DNA from: Anaeramoeba ignava
Lineage: Eukaryota; Metamonada; Anaeramoebidae
Reading direction: 5' to 3'
Length of the DNA: 64,000 bases
Assembly (NCBI GenBank): GCA_028826165.1
Contig: JAPDFW010000004.1
Coordinates: 38,350 to 102,349, forward strand
Shown here: positions 12,187-24,765 of the stretch, one piece after another
How positions within the stretch are numbered: position 1 is the stretch's first letter
Layout: every line of letters begins with the position of its first letter
The notes under the pieces: model-generated
Database searches by the model: none
Told to the model about the DNA's origin: nothing
The model's input: only the letters and a program-made list of their open reading frames with translations
Position numbers and translations under genes: made by a program

Positions 12187-15100
12187 ATGTTATCAGTTCT
12201 TCCTTTAAAAAATTTTCGTTTAACTTCAATTCAAAATCATTTACCAACTCAAAAAGCTTTTTCTTTTCCTTCTTTATCAAAACATTTTAATTCTTTATTC
12301 AATTCTATTCAAAATTCAAAAAAAAAATTAAATTTGAAAAAAGAAATAAATCCAAAATACTTTTCCAATAAAAAATCAAATTTAGAAAAAGAAGCAATCA
12401 AATCAGGAAAAAAAATATCAATTACAAGTAAATTAAGAACAAATTAAGAAGGAAAAATACATTAAATATTAAAATAAATATTAAAATAAATATTAAAATA
12501 AATATTAAAATAAATATAAAATAAATATTAAAATAAATATTAAAATAAATATTAAAATAAATATTAAATATTAAATATTAAAATAAATATTAAAATAAAT
12601 ATTAAAATAAATATTAAATTAAATATTAAATTAAATATTAAAATAAATATTAAAATAAATATTAAAATAAATATTAAAATAAATATTAAATTAAATATTA
12701 GGTTAAATTAAATATTAAAATAAATATTAAATTAAATATTAAATTAAATATTAAAAATTAAAATAATTAAAATAAATATTAAAATAAATAAAATAAAAAA
12801 AATTAAATATTAAAATAAATATTAAAATAAATATTAAAAAAAATAAATATTAAAATTAAATATTAAATTAAATATTAAATTAAATATTAAATTAAATATT
12901 AAAATAAATATTAAAAAATAAAAATTAAAATTAAATATTAAAAATAAATATTAAAATAAAATATTAAAAAATAAATATCAAAAAAAAATATAAAAAAAAA
13001 AAATAAATATTAAAATTAAATATAAAAAAAATAAAATAAAATTAAATTAAATATTAAAAAATAAATATTAAAAATAAAAATAAAAATATTAAAAATAAAT
13101 ATTAAATTAAATATTAAAATAAATATTAAAAATAAATATTAAATTAAATATTAAAATAAATATTCAAAATAAATATCAAAATAAATATTAAAAATTAAAT
13201 ATTAAAATAAATATTAAAAAAAAAAATAAAATATTAAAATAAATATTAAAAATAAATATTAAAAATTAGATATTAAATTAAAATTAAAAATAAAAATAAA
13301 AATAAAATTTTATTAAAATAAATATTAAAAATAAATAAATATTAAATTAAATATTAAATTAAATATTAAATTAAAAATTTAAAAATATTAAATTAAATAT
13401 TAAAAATAAATATTAAAATAAATATTAAAATAAATATTAAAATAAATATTAAAAATTAAATATTAAAATAAATATTAAAATAAATATTAAAATAAATATT
13501 AAAATAAATATTAAAATTAATATTAAATTAAATATTAAAATAAATATTAAAATTAAATATTAAAATAAATATTAAAATAAATATTAAAATAAATATTAAA
13601 ATAAATATTAAATTAAATATTAAATTAAATATTAAAATAAATATTATAATAAATATTAAATTAAATATTAAATTAAATATTAAATTAAATATTAAAATAA
13701 ATATTCAAAATAAATATTAAAATAAATATTAAATTAAATATTAAATATAAAAATAGATCCTCTTGATAACACAATTCCAACTTCATTACCAATAATTGCT
13801 TTAGATCATACACCATTATTTCCAGGATTTGGAATTGTAGCGACAATCCGAAATAAAGAATATCAAAACCTTATAAATAAAAATAATGGATATGTTGGGA
13901 TGTTTCTTTTAGATTCTGACTCAAGAAGACCACAAATTACTATGGATAGTAGATTAATAAATAAAGGACAAGAATTAGTGAAACGATTCCAACTTTCAAT
14001 GGATGCAACTCATGGTTATAATTATCCAACTTTTTTTATTTTTGGAAAAAAAATTTCTGGTCATATTCCTAAATTTGGAATCAAAAATGAAAAACTAATT
14101 GGTTTGGCACAAGAGAGTATTCCTAATCTTACTATGGATATTCGGGAAATACTGAATACTCTTAATGTTGGTGTTCTTGCTAAAGCTTTTCAATTTAAAG
14201 ATTTTCCTACAACTTATGGTTATGGGGATCATGATGATCTTTATTTTTTTTATGGTTTGCAAAGAATTTCAATTGATAAAGCCCATGAAGAATTGAATTA
14301 TTATTCCACTACTTATAAAATTCTTGAAGTGAGTTTATTAAATATTTTATTAAATATTTTATTAATTATTTTATTAATTATTTTATTATTTAATTAATTA
14401 TTTTATTATTTAATTAATTATTTTATTAATTATTTTATTTAATTATTTAATTAAATATTTTTTTCCGATTTTGATTTTATTAATTTTATTAATTATTTTA
14501 TTAATTTTTATTAATTATTTTATTAATTATTTTATTAATTTTTTATTAATTATTTTATTAATTATTTTATTAATTATTTTATTTAATATTTTATTAATTA
14601 TTTTATTAATTATTTTATTAATTATTTTATTAATTATTTTATTAATTATTTTATTAATTATTTTATTAATTATTTTATTTTATTTATTATTTTTTTTATT
14701 AATTATTTTTATTTTATTATTTTTATTTATTTATTTTTTTAATTATTATTAATTATTTAATTAATTATTTTATTAATTATTTTATTAATTATTTTATTAA
14801 TTATTTTATTAATTATTTTATTAATTATTTTATTAATTATTTTATTTAATATTTTATTAATTATTTTATTAATTATTTAATTAAATATTTTTTTAATTAT
14901 TTTATTAATTATTTTATTAATTATTTAATTAAATATTTTTTTCCGATTTTGATTTTATTAATTTTATTTCAATTTATTTAATTAATTTTTATTCAAAAAA
15001 AAGGATCCAAAAATACCAAATAATGATATAGATGTTCGAGCATATGCTCAATTAATTTATAAAGCTTTAGATAAAAAAATATCTGATAGTCCAAAAATAA

Positions 15101-18100
15101 GTGTATTTTAAAAATATATTTTTCCAAATTCAAAATTTTAGAATCCATTTTCTAAAATGAAAATTATTTATAAATAAGTAGAATTTTTTCGATTTATCTG
15201 ATATTAATGCTTTAATAAATTGTGCGACACCAATTTCTAAATCTACACCAGATCAAAAACAAGTAATTTTTTAATTTCAAAAAAATTCAAATCAAAAAAT
15301 TTAAATCAAAAAATTCAAATCAAAAAAATTCAAATCAAAAAAATTTAAATCAAAAAAATTTAAATCAAATTCAAATCAAAAAATTTAAATCAAAAAATTT
15401 AAATCAAAAAATTTAAATCAAAAAATTTAAATCAAATTTAAATCAAATCAAATTCAAATCAAAAAAATTTAAATCAAAAAAATTTAAATCAAAAAAAAGG
15501 AAATCCTTGAATCAAATCAAACAGTAGACCGTTTATCAAAACTTTATAATATAATTATGGAGGATAATTCACTTATAGATGCTAAAAATGAACTAGATAA
15601 AAAAGCAAGTGATGAATCAGCAAAAAATATGAAAAGATATCGAATTGAAAATGAACTGAGATTTTTAACATCTTTATCAGAAAGTATTTCGGTTTCAGAT
15701 TCACCATACATAAAGAAACTTCACGACAAAGTGATACCAGGAAAAGTGCTTGAAATTATCAAATCAGAAATACAAAAACTTCAACAAACGGATAAAAGAT
15801 CAATTGAATATGGAGTAACAAAAGAGTATCTTGAATGGCTAAGTATATTGCCATGGGGAGTCAACGATCCCATTCATAAAGATATCAATCAAGCAAAAAA
15901 AATACTAGATGAGGATCATTTTGGACTTCAAGATATAAAAGAACGAATTCTTGAATTTATTGCAGTGGAAAATTTACTTGAACATGCAGGCGGCAAAATA
16001 ATTTGCTTTGTAGGTCCGCCTGGTGTTGGGAAATGCTTGGGATTTAATACTCAAGTTATGCTTGCAAATGGAAAATGCGCAGCTGTTCAAGATATCAAAC
16101 CTGGTCATGTTTTATTAGGCGATGATTCAAATCATCGAAATGTTTTGTCAATCACTAAAGGATTTGGAAAGTTGTTTAATATCATAGATAAAAATTCACG
16201 CCAATCGTTTGTTGTTAATGAGGAGCATATTCTTTGTTTGAAATTTTGTGGGAATGATTATTCGAAAATTAAATGGAATAAGAAACTCAATTGTTATCAA
16301 ATCAAATTCCTTGAAAATCATCAATTCAAAACTTTTTTCATTACTGATTTGTATCGAAAAGGAAAATTCAGCAAAAAAAAAGTTAAATTGTTTGCTAAGA
16401 AAATTCGCAAGTCTTTAAATCTTACAAAATTCGGTGATATTGTTGAAATTTCTGTTAAAGATTATATGAAAAAATCCAATGAATGGAAAAAATTATATTG
16501 TGGTTATCGAACATTTGTTGAATTCAAAGAGAAACAAACCGATCAAGATCCGTTTGTTTTGGGAAGAAATTCTGCGAATCATGAATTACAAATTGCGATG
16601 TCATTAGAAAATGGAAAGAAAATGAAACCAAATACAGATACAGATACAAAAAAAGAAAAGAAGAGAATAATCCCTGAAAATATCAAGTTCAATTCCAAAA
16701 GAATTCGTCAAGAGTATTTGGATGGATTTCTTGAATCTGCAGCAAAATTATCCAAAAAAAGGAATCAATGCGAAGTTTTATTATCAAATTCAAATTTTGT
16801 TAATGATTTTGAATATTTATGTAGATCACTTGGAATTCATTTTGTGAAAAGTGGGAATTCAATTATAAAATTTAGGTTGTATAATTTTGATAGAAAAACG
16901 AAGAGAATTAATTATAAAAAACAAAATCAGAAAAAAGAAAAAGATTTAATGTTTCCAATTTCTGTTTGTTATTCTGGAGAAGGAAATTATTATGGATTTG
17001 AGTTGGATGGAAATGGGAGGTTTTTATTAGGAGATTTTACTGTAACACATAATTCATCAATTGCACAAAGTATTGCAAGAGCATTAGAAAGAAAATTTTA
17101 TAGATTTTCAGGTTAAAAATTTCAAAAATTATTGAAAAAAATTATTGAAAAAAATTATTGAAAAAAAAACTTTTTTTTTAATTTATTAGTTGGAGGTATG
17201 AGAGATGTTGGAGAGATTAAAGGTCATCGTAGAACTTATGTTGGTGCTTTACCTGGAAAAATGATACAAAGTCTTAAGATAACTCAAACAAGTAATCCTG
17301 TGATATTAATTGATGGTAAATTGGAAAAATATTAAAAAATATTAAAAAATTAAAATATTAAAATATTATTTAAAAAATATTCAAAAATATTCAAAAAATA
17401 TTCAAAAAATATTCAAATAATATTAAATAATATTCAAAAATATTCAATAATATTAAATAATATTCAATAATATTTAATAATATTTAATAATATTCAATAA
17501 TATTCAATTAATATTTAATAATATTCAATTAATATTTAATAATATTCAATAATATTCAAATAATATTCAATAATATTTAATAATATTCAATAATATTCAA
17601 ATAATATTTTAATAATATTTAATAATAATTTAATAATATATTCAATAATATTCAATAATATTCAATAATATTCAATAATATTCAATAATATTCAATAATA
17701 TTTAATAATATTCAATAATATTAAATAATATTTAATAATATTTAATAATATTAAATAATATTCAAAAATATTCAATAATATTCAATAATATTCAATAATA
17801 TTTAATAATATTCAATAATATTCAATAATATTCAATAATATTCAATAATATTTAATAATATTCAATAATATTTAATAATATTTAATAATATTTAATAATA
17901 TTTAGTAATATTTAATAATATTTAATAATATTAAATAATATTTAATAATATTCAAAAATATTCAATTAATATTCAATAATATTCAATAATATTCAATAAT
18001 ATTCAAAAATATTCAAAAATATTCAATAATATTCAATAATATTCAATAATATTCAATAATATTTAATAATATTCAATAATATTTAATAATATTCAATAAT

Positions 18101-20200
18101 ATTCAATAATTAAAAATATTTAAATAATATTCAATAATATTCAATAATATTCAATAATATTTAATAATATTTAATAATATTCAATAATTAAAAAATATTT
18201 AAATAATATTCAATAATATTCAATAATATTCAATAATATTCAATAATATTTAATAATATTTAATAATATTATTTAATAATATTCAATAATATTCAATAAT
18301 ATTCAATAATATTCAAATAATATTCAATAATATTCAATAATATTCAAATAATATTCAAATAATATTCAATAATATTCAATAATATTTAATAATATTCAAA
18401 TAATATTCAATAATATTCAATAATATTCAAAAATATTCAAAAATATTCAAATAATATTCAATATTCAATAATATTCAATAATATTCAATAATATTCAATA
18501 ATATTTAATAATATTCAATAATATTCAATAATATTCAATAATATTCAATAATATTTAATAATATTTAATGATATTCAATAATATTTAATAATATTTAAAA
18601 ATATTTAAAAATATTTAATAATATTCAATAATATTAAAATAATATTTAAAAATATTTAAATAATAAATTAGAAATTGATAAAATTGGACAAAGTTTCAAA
18701 GGAGATCCTGCAAGTGCGCTTCTTGAGGTTTTAGATCCAGAACAAAACTTTGAATTCATTGATCACTATTTAGATGTACCATTTGATCTATCCAAAATAA
18801 CATTTATCTTAACAGCCAATGATGCAACACAAATTCCAAGAACTTTATTAGATCGATTAGAAGTTATTCAACTCTCAGGATATGTATTAAAGGAAAAATT
18901 AATGATAGCAAAAAATCATTTTCTTCAAAAAATCAAAAAAGAAACAGGTTTAAGTAAATGTGATATTCAAATAACAGATGAAGCTATTATTAAAATAATT
19001 CGCGATTATTGTCGCGAACCTGGCGTTAGAAATTTATCTAATCAACTCGAGAAAATTTATCGCAAAATTGCTTTTAAATATTGCAATTTGAATTCAAATC
19101 AAAGAGATTCTTTTCATGTTTTTATTGATAAAAAGGATATTGTTGATTATTTGGGAACTCGTAAATATTCAAAGGATAGGATTTTTGAAAAAACTATTCC
19201 TGGTGTTGCAACCGGTCTTGCTTGGACTCCTTTTGGTGGTGTTGTTATTTATATTGAAACAATTGTATCTGATGTTGCAAATCTTGAAAGAAAAAACAAG
19301 AATCAAAATTCAAATCAAAATTCAAATCCAAAAAAATTAGTTTATAATTCAAATCCAAAAAAATTAGTTTATAATTCAAATCCAAAAAAATTAGTTTATA
19401 ATTCAAATCAAGATTCAATTAAAAACTTAATTCAAGATTCAATTCAAAATTTAATTCAAGATTCAATCGAAAATTTAAATCAAAATTTAATTGAAAATTT
19501 AAATCAAAATTCAAATGAAAATTTAAATCAAAATTTAAATCAAAATTCAAATAAAAATTCAAATGGAAATTCAAATCAAAATTTAAATCAAAATTCAAAT
19601 CAAAATTTAAATGGAAATTCAAATGAAAATTTAAATCAAAATTTAAAAGAAAATTCAAATCAAAATTCAAATGGAAATTCAAATGAAAATTCAAATGAAA
19701 ATTCAAATAAATATGAAATAAGAGAAGCTGGAGGAACATTATTCACAACAGGAAATATTGGGAATGTTATGCAAGAAAGCACACAAATAGCATATAGTTT
19801 TGCCAAAAGATTTCTTGAGAAACACGATAAAAACAATAAATTTTTTTTCAACACGATTCACATGCACATTCCCAAAGGGGCTATACCTAAAGATGGACCA
19901 TCAGCTGGAGTAACGATGGTCACAGCATTATTATCTCTTGCTTTAAATGAGCCAGTCAAACAAGAAACTGCAATGACTGGTGAAATTACTTTGAATGGAA
20001 AAGTTTTGGCTGTTGGTGGTATTAAAGAAAAGGTTATTGGTGCTAGTATTTCTGGTATAAAAAATATCATTTTACCTGTGGAAAATAAAAGAGATTGGGA
20101 TGAAATTGACCCTTTTATTAGAACTGATTTGAAAGTTATTTTTGTTCAAGATTATCAAGAAATTTTTGATGAAGTTTTTAGTTTTGAAAAGAAGAATTAA
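12187..20200 (+). CDS. LON: ATP-dependent Lon protease, organellar type, with an intein in the Walker A motif
   Basis: AAA+ serine protease of the mitochondrial/hydrogenosomal matrix. Exons 12187-12427, 13757-14328, 15004-15102, 15182-15262, 15500-17111, 17190-17315 and 18672-20200 splice with GT-AG borders into 1420 codons with no frame break. The N-terminus ([19 protein letters not shown], basic, hydroxylated, no acids) resembles an organelle presequence. The substrate domain starts [17 protein letters not shown]. Walker A GPPGVGK (503-509) is followed by a 340-residue intein, then [19 protein letters not shown]. Walker B ILIDEIDK is rebuilt across exons 6/7. Protease Ser is S1321 in KDGPSAG, and Lys is K1364 in GGIKEK, 43 residues later as in E. 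coli S679/K722. An Asn-rich insert of about 140 residues (19290-19710) sits between the AAA+ and catalytic parts. Without the intein the protein is 1079 aa. Confidence 0.95.
12428..13756. repeat. Intron 1 of LON filled with AAATATTAAAAT-type repeat
   Basis: A 1.33-kb intron made almost entirely of AAATATTAAAATA words with a period of about 12 bp and many indels. The donor is ACAA|GTAAAT and the acceptor AAATAG|ATCC. The short frame continuing past the donor ends at a stop at 12445-12447 and is not exon. Confidence 0.9.
14329..15003. repeat. Intron 2 of LON filled with ATTTTATTAATT repeat
   Basis: Period about 12 bp, T-rich on the plus strand, from about 14335 to 14935. It contains two copies of the words TTTTTTTCCGATTTTGATTTTATT (14459 and 14938 areas), marking an internal duplication. 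Donor GAA|GTGAGT, acceptor AAAAG|GATCC. Confidence 0.9.
15263..15499. repeat. Intron 4 of LON with AAATCAAAAAATTT repeat
   Basis: 237-bp intron built of TTCAAATCAAAAAA and TTTAAATCAAAAAA words. Donor CAA|GTAATT, acceptor AAAAAG|GAAATC, phase 0. Confidence 0.85.
16034..17053 (+). mobile_element. Intein (340 aa) inserted in LON between Walker A Lys and Ser
   Basis: A self-splicing protein element translated in frame with LON exon 5. It begins with Cys1 (block [16 protein letters not shown], then [14 protein letters not shown]). Block B is [12 protein letters not shown] with His65. It ends with block [20 protein letters not shown] then VTHN (His339, Asn340). The next host residue is Ser, the required nucleophile. 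Removal restores [18 protein letters not shown], matching the canonical Lon P-loop. Between the splicing blocks lie a remnant resembling LAGLIDADG motif 1 ([12 protein letters not shown], residues 172-183) and motif 2 ([15 protein letters not shown], about 224-238). Both lack the catalytic acidic residue at the usual place, so the homing endonuclease is probably dead. Lon inteins are known from archaea; I know of none described in a eukaryotic Lon. Confidence 0.95.
17316..18671. repeat. Intron 6 of LON filled with ATTCAATAAT 10-bp repeat
   Basis: 1.36 kb of ATTCAATAAT/ATTTAATAAT units separating the Walker B codons for Asp and Glu-Ile-Asp. Only one clear internal AG is seen in the array (near 17904). 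Donor GATG|GTAAAT, acceptor AAATTAG|AAATTG. Confidence 0.9.
19290..19710. repeat. Coding Asn-rich repeat insert in LON
   Basis: In-frame insert encoding three copies of NSNPKKLVY followed by NQNL/NENS/NGNS units with a 12-bp DNA period. It lies between [16 protein letters not shown] and the catalytic part beginning [11 protein letters not shown], a loop position in known Lon protease domains. No splice sites that would remove it are obvious. Confidence 0.8.
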
Positions 20201-20659
20201 AATTAAATCAAATTTAAATTTAAAATTAAAATCAAAATTAAAAATTAAAATTAAAATTAAAATTAAAATTAAATTTAAAATTAAAATTAAAATTAAAATT
20301 AAAATTAAAATTAAAATTAAAATTAAAATTAAAATTAAAATTTAAAATTAAAATTAAAATTAAAATCAAAATTAAAATTAAAATTAAAACTAAAATTAAA
20401 ATTAAAATTAAAAAATAAATTTCGGATAAAAAATATTTCTTTTTTTTTTAAAATTTTTGCTAAATTTTTGATTGATGTTGCAAGTAAAACAATCTCAATC
20501 TTTCAAGTAAAAAAAAAATTTCAATCTTTCAAGTAAAAAATTAGAAAAAAAAAATGGAAAAAAAAATGAAGTGAAAAAGCGAGAAAGAAGAAAGTCAACA
20601 AAACAAGAAAAATCTGAAAAAAAAAAAACCAAAATTGATTTCCTTGTGATTTGAATTAA
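20201..20659. other. Convergent spacer between LON and the Rho GTPase gene
   Basis: 20210-20420 is AAAATT hexamer repeat. From 20430 the sequence is A-rich, with TTTCAAGTAAAAAA duplicated at about 20500-20540. No gene seen; this is the 3' flank of both genes. Confidence 0.6.
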
Positions 20660-23600
20660 TTATAAAAGAATGCATTTTTTCTTTTTGACAGCTGGCTTAT
20701 CATTTTTTGAAGTAATTGTTCTAATTGCTTCTTCAAAAATCTCTTTCAAATTGTGTCTTGTTTTTGCAGAACATTCAAGATATTTAGTTGCATTTATTTT
20801 TTTAGCCAAATCTTGACCCTTTATTATTTTTTAAAATAAAGAATAAATATAATTATAAATTTAATTATAAATTTAATTATAAATATAATTATAAATTTAA
20901 TTATAAATTTAATTATAAATATAATTATAAATATAATTATAAATTTAATTATAAATTTAATTATAAATATAATTATAAATTTAATTATAAATTTAATTAT
21001 AAATATAATTATAAATTTAATTATAAATTTAATTATAAATTTAATTATAAATATTATTATAAATTTAATTATAAATATAATTATAAATTTAATTATTAAT
21101 TTAATTATAAATTTAATTATAAATTTAATTATAAATTTAATTATAAATTTAATTATAAATTTAATTATAAATTTAATTATAAATTTAATTATAAATTTAA
21201 TTATAAATTTAATTATAAATATAATTATAAATATAATTATAAATATAAATATAAATTTAATTATAAATTTAATTATAAATATAATTATAAATATAATTAT
21301 AAATTTAATTATAAATTTAATTATAAATATAATTATAAATTTAATTATAAATTTAAATATAAATTTAATTATAAATATAATTATAAATTTAATTATAAAT
21401 ATAATTATAAATTTAATTATAAAATATAATTATAAATTTAATTATAAATATTATTATAAATTTAATTATAAATATTATTATAAATTTAATTATAAATATA
21501 ATTATAAATATAATTATAAATTTAATTATATATTTAATTATAAATTTAATTATAAATTTAATTATAAATATAATTATAAAATTTTGTTATAAATTTAATT
21601 ATAAATTTAATTATAAAATTTTATTATAAATTTAATTATAAATTTGATTATAAATTTAATTATAAATTTAATTATAAATTTAAATATAAATTTAATTATA
21701 AATTTAATTATAAATATAAATATAAATATAATTATTAATTTAATTATAAATATAATTATAAATTTAATTATAAAATATAATTATAAATTTAATTATAAAT
21801 TTAATTATAAGTTTAATTACAAAATATAATTACAAATATAATTATAAATTTAATTATAAATATAATTATAAATTTAATTATAAACTTAATTATAAATTTA
21901 ATTTATAAATTTAATTATAAATTTAATTATAAATTTAATTATAAATTTAATTATAAATTTAATTATAAATTTTAATTATAAATATAATTATATAAATATA
22001 ATTATAATTATAAATTTAATTATAAATTTAATTATAAATTTAATTATAAATTTAATTATAAATTTAATTATAAATTTAATTATAAATTTAATTATAAATT
22101 TAAATATAAAATTAATTATAAATTTAATTATAAATTTAATTATAAATATAATTATAAATTTAATTATAAATTTAATTATAAATATAATTATAAATATAAT
22201 TATAAATTTAATTATAAATTTAATTATAAATATAATTATAAATTTAATTATAAATATAATTATAAATTTAATTATAAATTTAATTATAAATATAATTATA
22301 AATATAATTATAAATTTAATTATAAATTTAATTATAAATAATTATAAATATAATTATAAATTTAATTATAAATTTAATTATAAATATAATTATAAATATA
22401 ATTATAAAATTAATTATAAATTTAATTATAAATATAATTATAAATTTAATTATAAATTTAATCGTAAATATTATTATAAATATAATTATAAATTTTTTTG
22501 CTAGTTAAATATTTTAAATAAAAAAAAGAAATAAAAAGAAAAACAAGAGAAGAAAAAAACAAACCATTTGAGGAGTAATAAAAGAAGCGTTGTTTTTTTT
22601 CATTTCTTCTTGAGCAAGAGGATCAGTTCGAAGATCTGTTTTTGTTCCAACAAGAATAACTGGGGCATTAGAACAATAATGACGAACCTCGCCAGCCCAC
22701 TAGAAATAAAAAGAAGAAGATAAGAAACATTTGCGGAGAAAAAAAATTTTTTGAGAAGAATTTCTTGATTACTTTTGTCACAACGTTTTCATAAGAAAAA
22801 TGATTATCAATTGCAAAACATATTAAAATAATGTTCGCATTAGGATAACTTAAGGGTCTCAATGAATCGTATTCTTCCTGACCTTTTGGAGTCATAAAAA
22901 GAAATAAACAAAGAAAATTAATCGGTGAACCAAAACTAAAAATACACTTTTAAATTTATAAAATACCTGCAGTATCCCAAACACTCATTTCATATGGTTT
23001 TCCATCAACATCAAATTTTGCGTTATAGTTCTCAAATACTGTTGGTACGTAACCTGATGGGAATCTATGAATAAAAGTAAGGTTATTATTAATATTTTAA
23101 ATAATTTTAATTTTTTTTAAATAAGAATTTTTGAATTATTTATAAATTGAATTAAATTAAATTAAATTATTTATAAATTAAATTAAATTAAATTAAATTA
23201 AATTAAATTAAATTAAATTAAATTAAATTAAATTAAATTGAATTAAATTATTTTAATTTAAATTAAATTATTTATAAATTAAATTAAATTAAATTTATTT
23301 TTAAATTAATTTAAATTTTTTAAATTTAAATTAAATTAAATTAAAATTTTTTAAATTTGAATTAAATTATTTTTTGAATTAAAATTAAATTATTATTTTT
23401 AAATTAAATTATTTTTAAATAAAATTTTTGAATTATTTATAAATTAAATTAAATTATTTATAAATTAAATTAAATTAAATTGAATTAAATTATGAATTAA
23501 ATTATTTATAAATTGAAATAAATTATAAATTGAATTAAATTGAATTATTTTTGAATTAAATTGAATTGAATTGAATTAAATTAAATTATTTATAAATTAA

Positions 23601-24243
23601 ATTGAATTAAAATTATTTTTGAATTAAATTGAATTGAATTAAATTATTTATAAATTAAATTAAATTAAATTAAATTAAATTATTTATAAATTATTTATAA
23701 ATTGAATTAAATTAAATTAAATTAAATTAAATTAAATTAATTTTAAATTTTTATAAATTAAATTAAATTATTTTTAAATTGAATTAAATTTTTTAAATTA
23801 AATTATTTAAATTAAATTAAATTAAATTTTTTAAATTAAATTAATTAAAAATAAATTAAATTTTTAAATTAAATTAAATTATTTTAAAAATTATTTTAAA
23901 TTAAATTGAATTAAATTTTAAATTATTTTTTGAAATTGAATTGAATATTTTTGAATTTTAAATTAAATAAATTTTTTGAAATTAAATTATTTTAGAAATT
24001 AAATTAAATTAAATTTAAATTAAATTAAATTAAATTGAATTAAATTGAATTGAATTATTTATTATTAAATTAAATTATTTATAAATTATTTTTGAAATTG
24101 AATTAAATTATTTTTGAATTAAATTATTTTTGAATTATTTTTGCGTACTTATTTTCAATGAATGTAATGAGCATGCATGTTTTTCCTGTTGCTCCATCTC
24201 CTACACACACTAATTTGAATCGATTTTGTGCTAAAGTTGTCAT
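20660..24243 (-). CDS. Rho/Rac family small GTPase (198 aa, five exons)
   Basis: Exons 24243-24149, 23064-22967, 22882-22773, 22699-22565 and 20818-20660 join with GT-AG borders into 199 codons. P-loop GDGATGKT (residues 15-22), effector region YVPTVFENY, switch [19 protein letters not shown], guanine motif GTKTDLR, and CSAKT. The C-terminus is KKKKCILL, a polybasic stretch plus CaaX ending in Leu, predicting geranylgeranylation and membrane attachment. TVFENY and the short insert region after TKTD place it in the Rho/Rac branch, which controls actin. Introns 1 (1.08 kb) and 4 (1.75 kb) are filled with different AT repeats. Most of this protein lies in short exons. Confidence 0.93.
20819..22564. 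repeat. Intron 4 of the Rho gene: ATAAATTTAATT 12-bp array
   Basis: About 1.65 kb of AATTATAAATTT/AATTATAAATAT units. The alternation of TTT and ATAT variants gives local higher-order patterns. The array begins close to the acceptor and ends about 60 bp before the donor. Confidence 0.9.
23065..24148. repeat. Intron 1 of the Rho gene: AAATT pentamer array
   Basis: About 1 kb of AAATT and ATTTATAA words with irregular spacing, more degenerate than the other intron arrays. Donor on the minus strand AATAA|GTACGC, acceptor TTCATAG|ATTCCC. Confidence 0.85.
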
Positions 24244-24765
24244 TTTTTTTTAATTTTTTTGTTTGTTTTTTGTTTTTTTTTGTTTTTATTGTTTTTGTTG
24301 TTTTATCTTTTGAAAAAAATAAATGAAAATCAATTAGAAAAGAAAAAAAAAATGATTTTCATTTTTTTCATTTTTAAAAAAAAGAGTAAAATATTTTTTT
24401 TTATTTTTTAATTATTTTTTTATTTTTTAATTAAATAAAAACATTAGTCAGTTTTAAATTTTATTGAATAATTTTATTTTTTATTTTTCGAAATTTTTTT
24501 AATTTAAACAAAAAATATTTTATTCCAATTTTATTTTCTAATTTATCTTTTATTGAAAATTTATTAATTTTATTAATTCAATTCAATTCAAAAATAATTT
24601 TTCATTTAAATAAAGAAAAGATCAAAATTCCTTCTTTTTTTAATTTTTTTCTTTTTTCTTTTTTTTTTGTTGATCCAATTTTTTTTGGAATTAAATCAAT
24701 ATTAATAAAAAAAAAAACAGAAAGAAAATTAATCTGAAGATTGATCTCTCTTTCTTAATTTCATT
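24244..24765. other. Spacer between the Rho gene start and the NTH1 3' end
   Basis: AT-rich, no gene seen. Poly-T/poly-A tracts and TCATTTTT words on the minus strand (24343-24370) lie upstream of the Rho start. Confidence 0.5.

Noticed and set aside
14471-14752. Open frame of Ile/Leu residues inside LON intron 2
   Set aside because: It is a translation of ATTTTATTAATT repeat, with no codon structure, and lies between well-supported splice sites.
15557-17116. Intein region as a missed intron or unrelated gene fusion
   Set aside because: The insert is open in frame for 340 codons with normal codon use, begins Cys and ends His-Asn-Ser, and does not have GT-AG borders at the extein junctions.
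20820-22500. Regular repeats considered as a CRISPR array
   Set aside because: There are no unique spacers; the units are contiguous 12-bp AT repeats inside a eukaryotic intron. The same applies to the DPH5 and 61.4-63.0 kb arrays.
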